From: Deltaproteobacteria bacterium
GTDB lineage: Bacteria; Myxococcota_A; UBA9160; UBA6930
Reading direction: 5' to 3'
NCBI GenBank assembly: GCA_019312665.1
Contig: JAFDCZ010000029.1
Coordinates: 1-38,957, forward strand
Length of the DNA: 38,957 nt
Positions 37,486 through 38,957 of the stretch are shown piece by piece. Numbering within the stretch: position 1 is the stretch's first letter; every line of letters starts with the position of its first letter. Under the pieces are notes generated by a model that was not told the DNA's origin, did no database searches, and worked only from the letters and a program-made list of their open reading frames with translations. A program made the translations under genes and the position numbers.

Positions 37486-38957
37486 GTGAGCTGGAAGAAT
37501 GAAATCGAGGGCATCGAGGAGCGACGCCGCCGGGCCCTCGAAATGGGCGGAGCCGAAGCGGTCGCGAGCCAACATGCGAGAGGCCGGCTCTCGGTTCGGG
37601 AACGAATCGATCGGCTGTCCGACCCGGAAAGCTTCCGCGAGCAGGGGCCGATCGCCGGCCACGGCGAGGTCGATGCGGACGGCCACCTCACGGATTTCGC
37701 TCCGGCCAACTACGTACTCGGCACGGCGAAGGTTGACGGACGGCCGGTCGTTCTGGGCGGAGAAGATTTCACCCAGCGCGGAGGCTCACCCTCCCCCGCG
37801 GGCCTGCGAAAGAGTGTCTACTCCGAAACCCTGGCGCTCCAGTACCGGTTGCCGCTGGTCCGCTTCCTGGAGGGCGGCGGCGGCAGCGTGACCGGCAGCC
37901 GCGGCAAGGGCGCACCCCGGCCGATGGGCGACCCGGTGTTCGCCGCCCCGCGCTTCCGCTCGATCATGCAGGTGATGGCGACCGCCCCGGTCGTCTCCGC
38001 AGCGCTCGGCGCCGTCGCCGGATTTCCCGCTGCCCGCCTGGTCGCTTCCCACTTCTCGTTGATGACCCGCAACACGGCACAGATCCTGATCGGCGGGCCC
38101 GCCGTGGTGGCTCGGGCCACCGGCGAGAACCTCACCAAGGACGAGTTGGGCGGCGCCAAGCTGCACGCGCGGAGTGGCGTGGTCGACAACGTGGTCGAAG
38201 ACGAAGAGGAAGCCTTCGAGTCGATCCGTCGCTTCCTCTCCTATTTGCCAACCAACGTCTGGGAGCTTCCCCCGGTCGCCGCATGCGAGGACGATCCGAA
38301 CCGCCGGGAAGAAGCACTCGCCGAGATCATTCCCCGCGAGCGACGTCGCGTCTACAACGCACGCAAACTCGTCGGCCACATCGTCGACCGCGATTCGTTC
38401 TTCGAGATGACGCCAGGCTTCGGCCGCTCCCAGGTCACGGGCCTGGCACGTCTGGCCGGCCATCCGGTCGGTGTCTGGGCCAACGATACGCGCTTCTACG
38501 CCGGTGCGATGACGGCGAACGCCGCCCAGAAGGTTCGTCGCTTCGTCGATTTCTGCGACACCTTCCACCTGCCAATCGTGGCCTTCGTCGACGAGCCGGG
38601 CTTCATGATCGGCTCGGAAGCGGAACGGGCCGGGACCATCCGCCACGGCGCGGCCGCGCTCTTTGCGGTTCAACAATCTTCCGTACCGATGGTCTCCGTG
38701 ATCGTGCGCAAGGCCTACGGCGTCGCTGCGGCTGCCCACTTCGGACCCGAGGGCACGGTCTTCGCCTGGCCGTCCGCGGAAAGCGGCGCACTCCCGATCG
38801 AGGGCGGTGTCGCCGTCGCCTTCCGGCGAGAAATCGAAGCTGCCGCAGACCCGGCCGCCCGGCGTGCCGAACTGGAGGAGCAGTTCGCCTCGCGCCGCTC
38901 GCCCTACCCGCGGGCCGAGGCCTTTGGCGTGCACGATCTGCTCGACCCTCGTGAGAC
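37486..38957 (+). CDS. Acyl-CoA carboxylase carboxyltransferase (beta) subunit, 3' end outside window
   Basis: At least 490 residues of a biotin-dependent carboxyltransferase, which moves a carboxyl group from biotin to an acyl-CoA. It starts at GTG 37486 with GGAGG 4 bases upstream, with the family start RRRRALEMGGAEAVASQHARGRLSVRERIDRL. The N-half oxyanion loop lies in LEGGGGSVTGSRGKG; the C-half one is in VRKAYGVAAAAHFGPEG. This is the PccB/MccB-like fold; acetyl-, propionyl- or methylcrotonyl-CoA is possible. A biotin carboxylase partner would lie to the right. No direct link to the egtD pair is evident. Confidence 0.92.
   Translation, partial: MSWKNEIEGIEERRRRALEMGGAEAVASQHARGRLSVRERIDRLSDPESFREQGPIAGHGEVDADGHLTDFAPANYVLGTAKVDGRPVVLGGEDFTQRGGSPSPAGLRKSVYSETLALQYRLPLVRFLEGGGGSVTGSRGKGAPRPMGDPVFAAPRFRSIMQVMATAPVVSAALGAVAGFPAARLVASHFSLMTRNTAQILIGGPAVVARATGENLTKDELGGAKLHARSGVVDNVVEDEEEAFESIRRFLSYLPTNVWELPPVAACEDDPNRREEALAEIIPRERRRVYNARKLVGHIVDRDSFFEMTPGFGRSQVTGLARLAGHPVGVWANDTRFYAGAMTANAAQKVRRFVDFCDTFHLPIVAFVDEPGFMIGSEAERAGTIRHGAAALFAVQQSSVPMVSVIVRKAYGVAAAAHFGPEGTVFAWPSAESGALPIEGGVAVAFRREIEAAADPAARRAELEEQFASRRSPYPRAEAFGVHDLLDPRE

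Overview
The window is a GC-rich stretch of bacterial chromosome with genes packed on both strands, many joined by 4-base ATGA or GTGA stop/start overlaps. LL-diaminopimelate aminotransferase, EttA, RhlE, several c-type cytochromes, PQQ-type and GMC oxidoreductases, a P450 and an acyl-CoA carboxyltransferase suggest a Gram-negative, aerobic, metabolically versatile organism. A deltaproteobacterial or Myxococcota-like lineage is my best guess; nothing here proves the taxon. There are no rRNA or tRNA genes, CRISPR arrays, intact insertion sequences or prophage blocks that I can support.

Layout. (1) 1-7565: a TetR regulator heads a leftward operon (TetR, DHDPS/NAL-family aldolase, Old Yellow Enzyme-type oxidoreductase, membrane-anchored propeller dehydrogenase running off the left edge). 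Divergent from it are an enolase-superfamily enzyme, an Nramp-fold transporter lacking the usual metal motifs, and a DUF1353 protein. A 24-bp imperfect palindrome lies between the two arms. (2) 7478-13543: a leftward operon of secreted DUF3108 protein, pentaheme NapC-like cytochrome, monoheme protein, PQQ alcohol dehydrogenase with its own cytochrome domain, and a P450. The P450 3' end carries an exact 40-bp tandem duplication that shifts the frame. (3) 13594-18302: dapL and ettA convergent, then a membrane histidine kinase. (4) 18360-22700: 3-hydroxyisobutyrate-dehydrogenase-like enzyme, aldo/keto reductase, a propeller protein with a haem motif, and a divergent lipoprotein.

(5) 22701-24106: a gene-poor scar with an HDOD-domain fragment and a decayed flagellin gene (central deletion, amber codon). 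(6) 24107-31750: a large spermidine-synthase-like membrane fusion protein, an RhlE-type helicase, a small secreted protein, and a two-gene GMC dehydrogenase unit. (7) 31792-34757: two overlapping paralogous histidine kinases; the first has Gln in place of the phospho-accepting His. (8) 34819-38957: PPOX-family flavoprotein with a palindromic promoter element, YfcE-like phosphodiesterase, EgtD-like histidine methyltransferase coupled to a gamma-glutamylcyclotransferase, and an acyl-CoA carboxyltransferase running off the right edge.

The most system-like units are the oxidative operon at 7570-13543 and the divergent TetR-controlled cluster at 1-7110; both look like pathways for oxidising an organic substrate. 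All functions are from reading motifs and family resemblance, without database searches.
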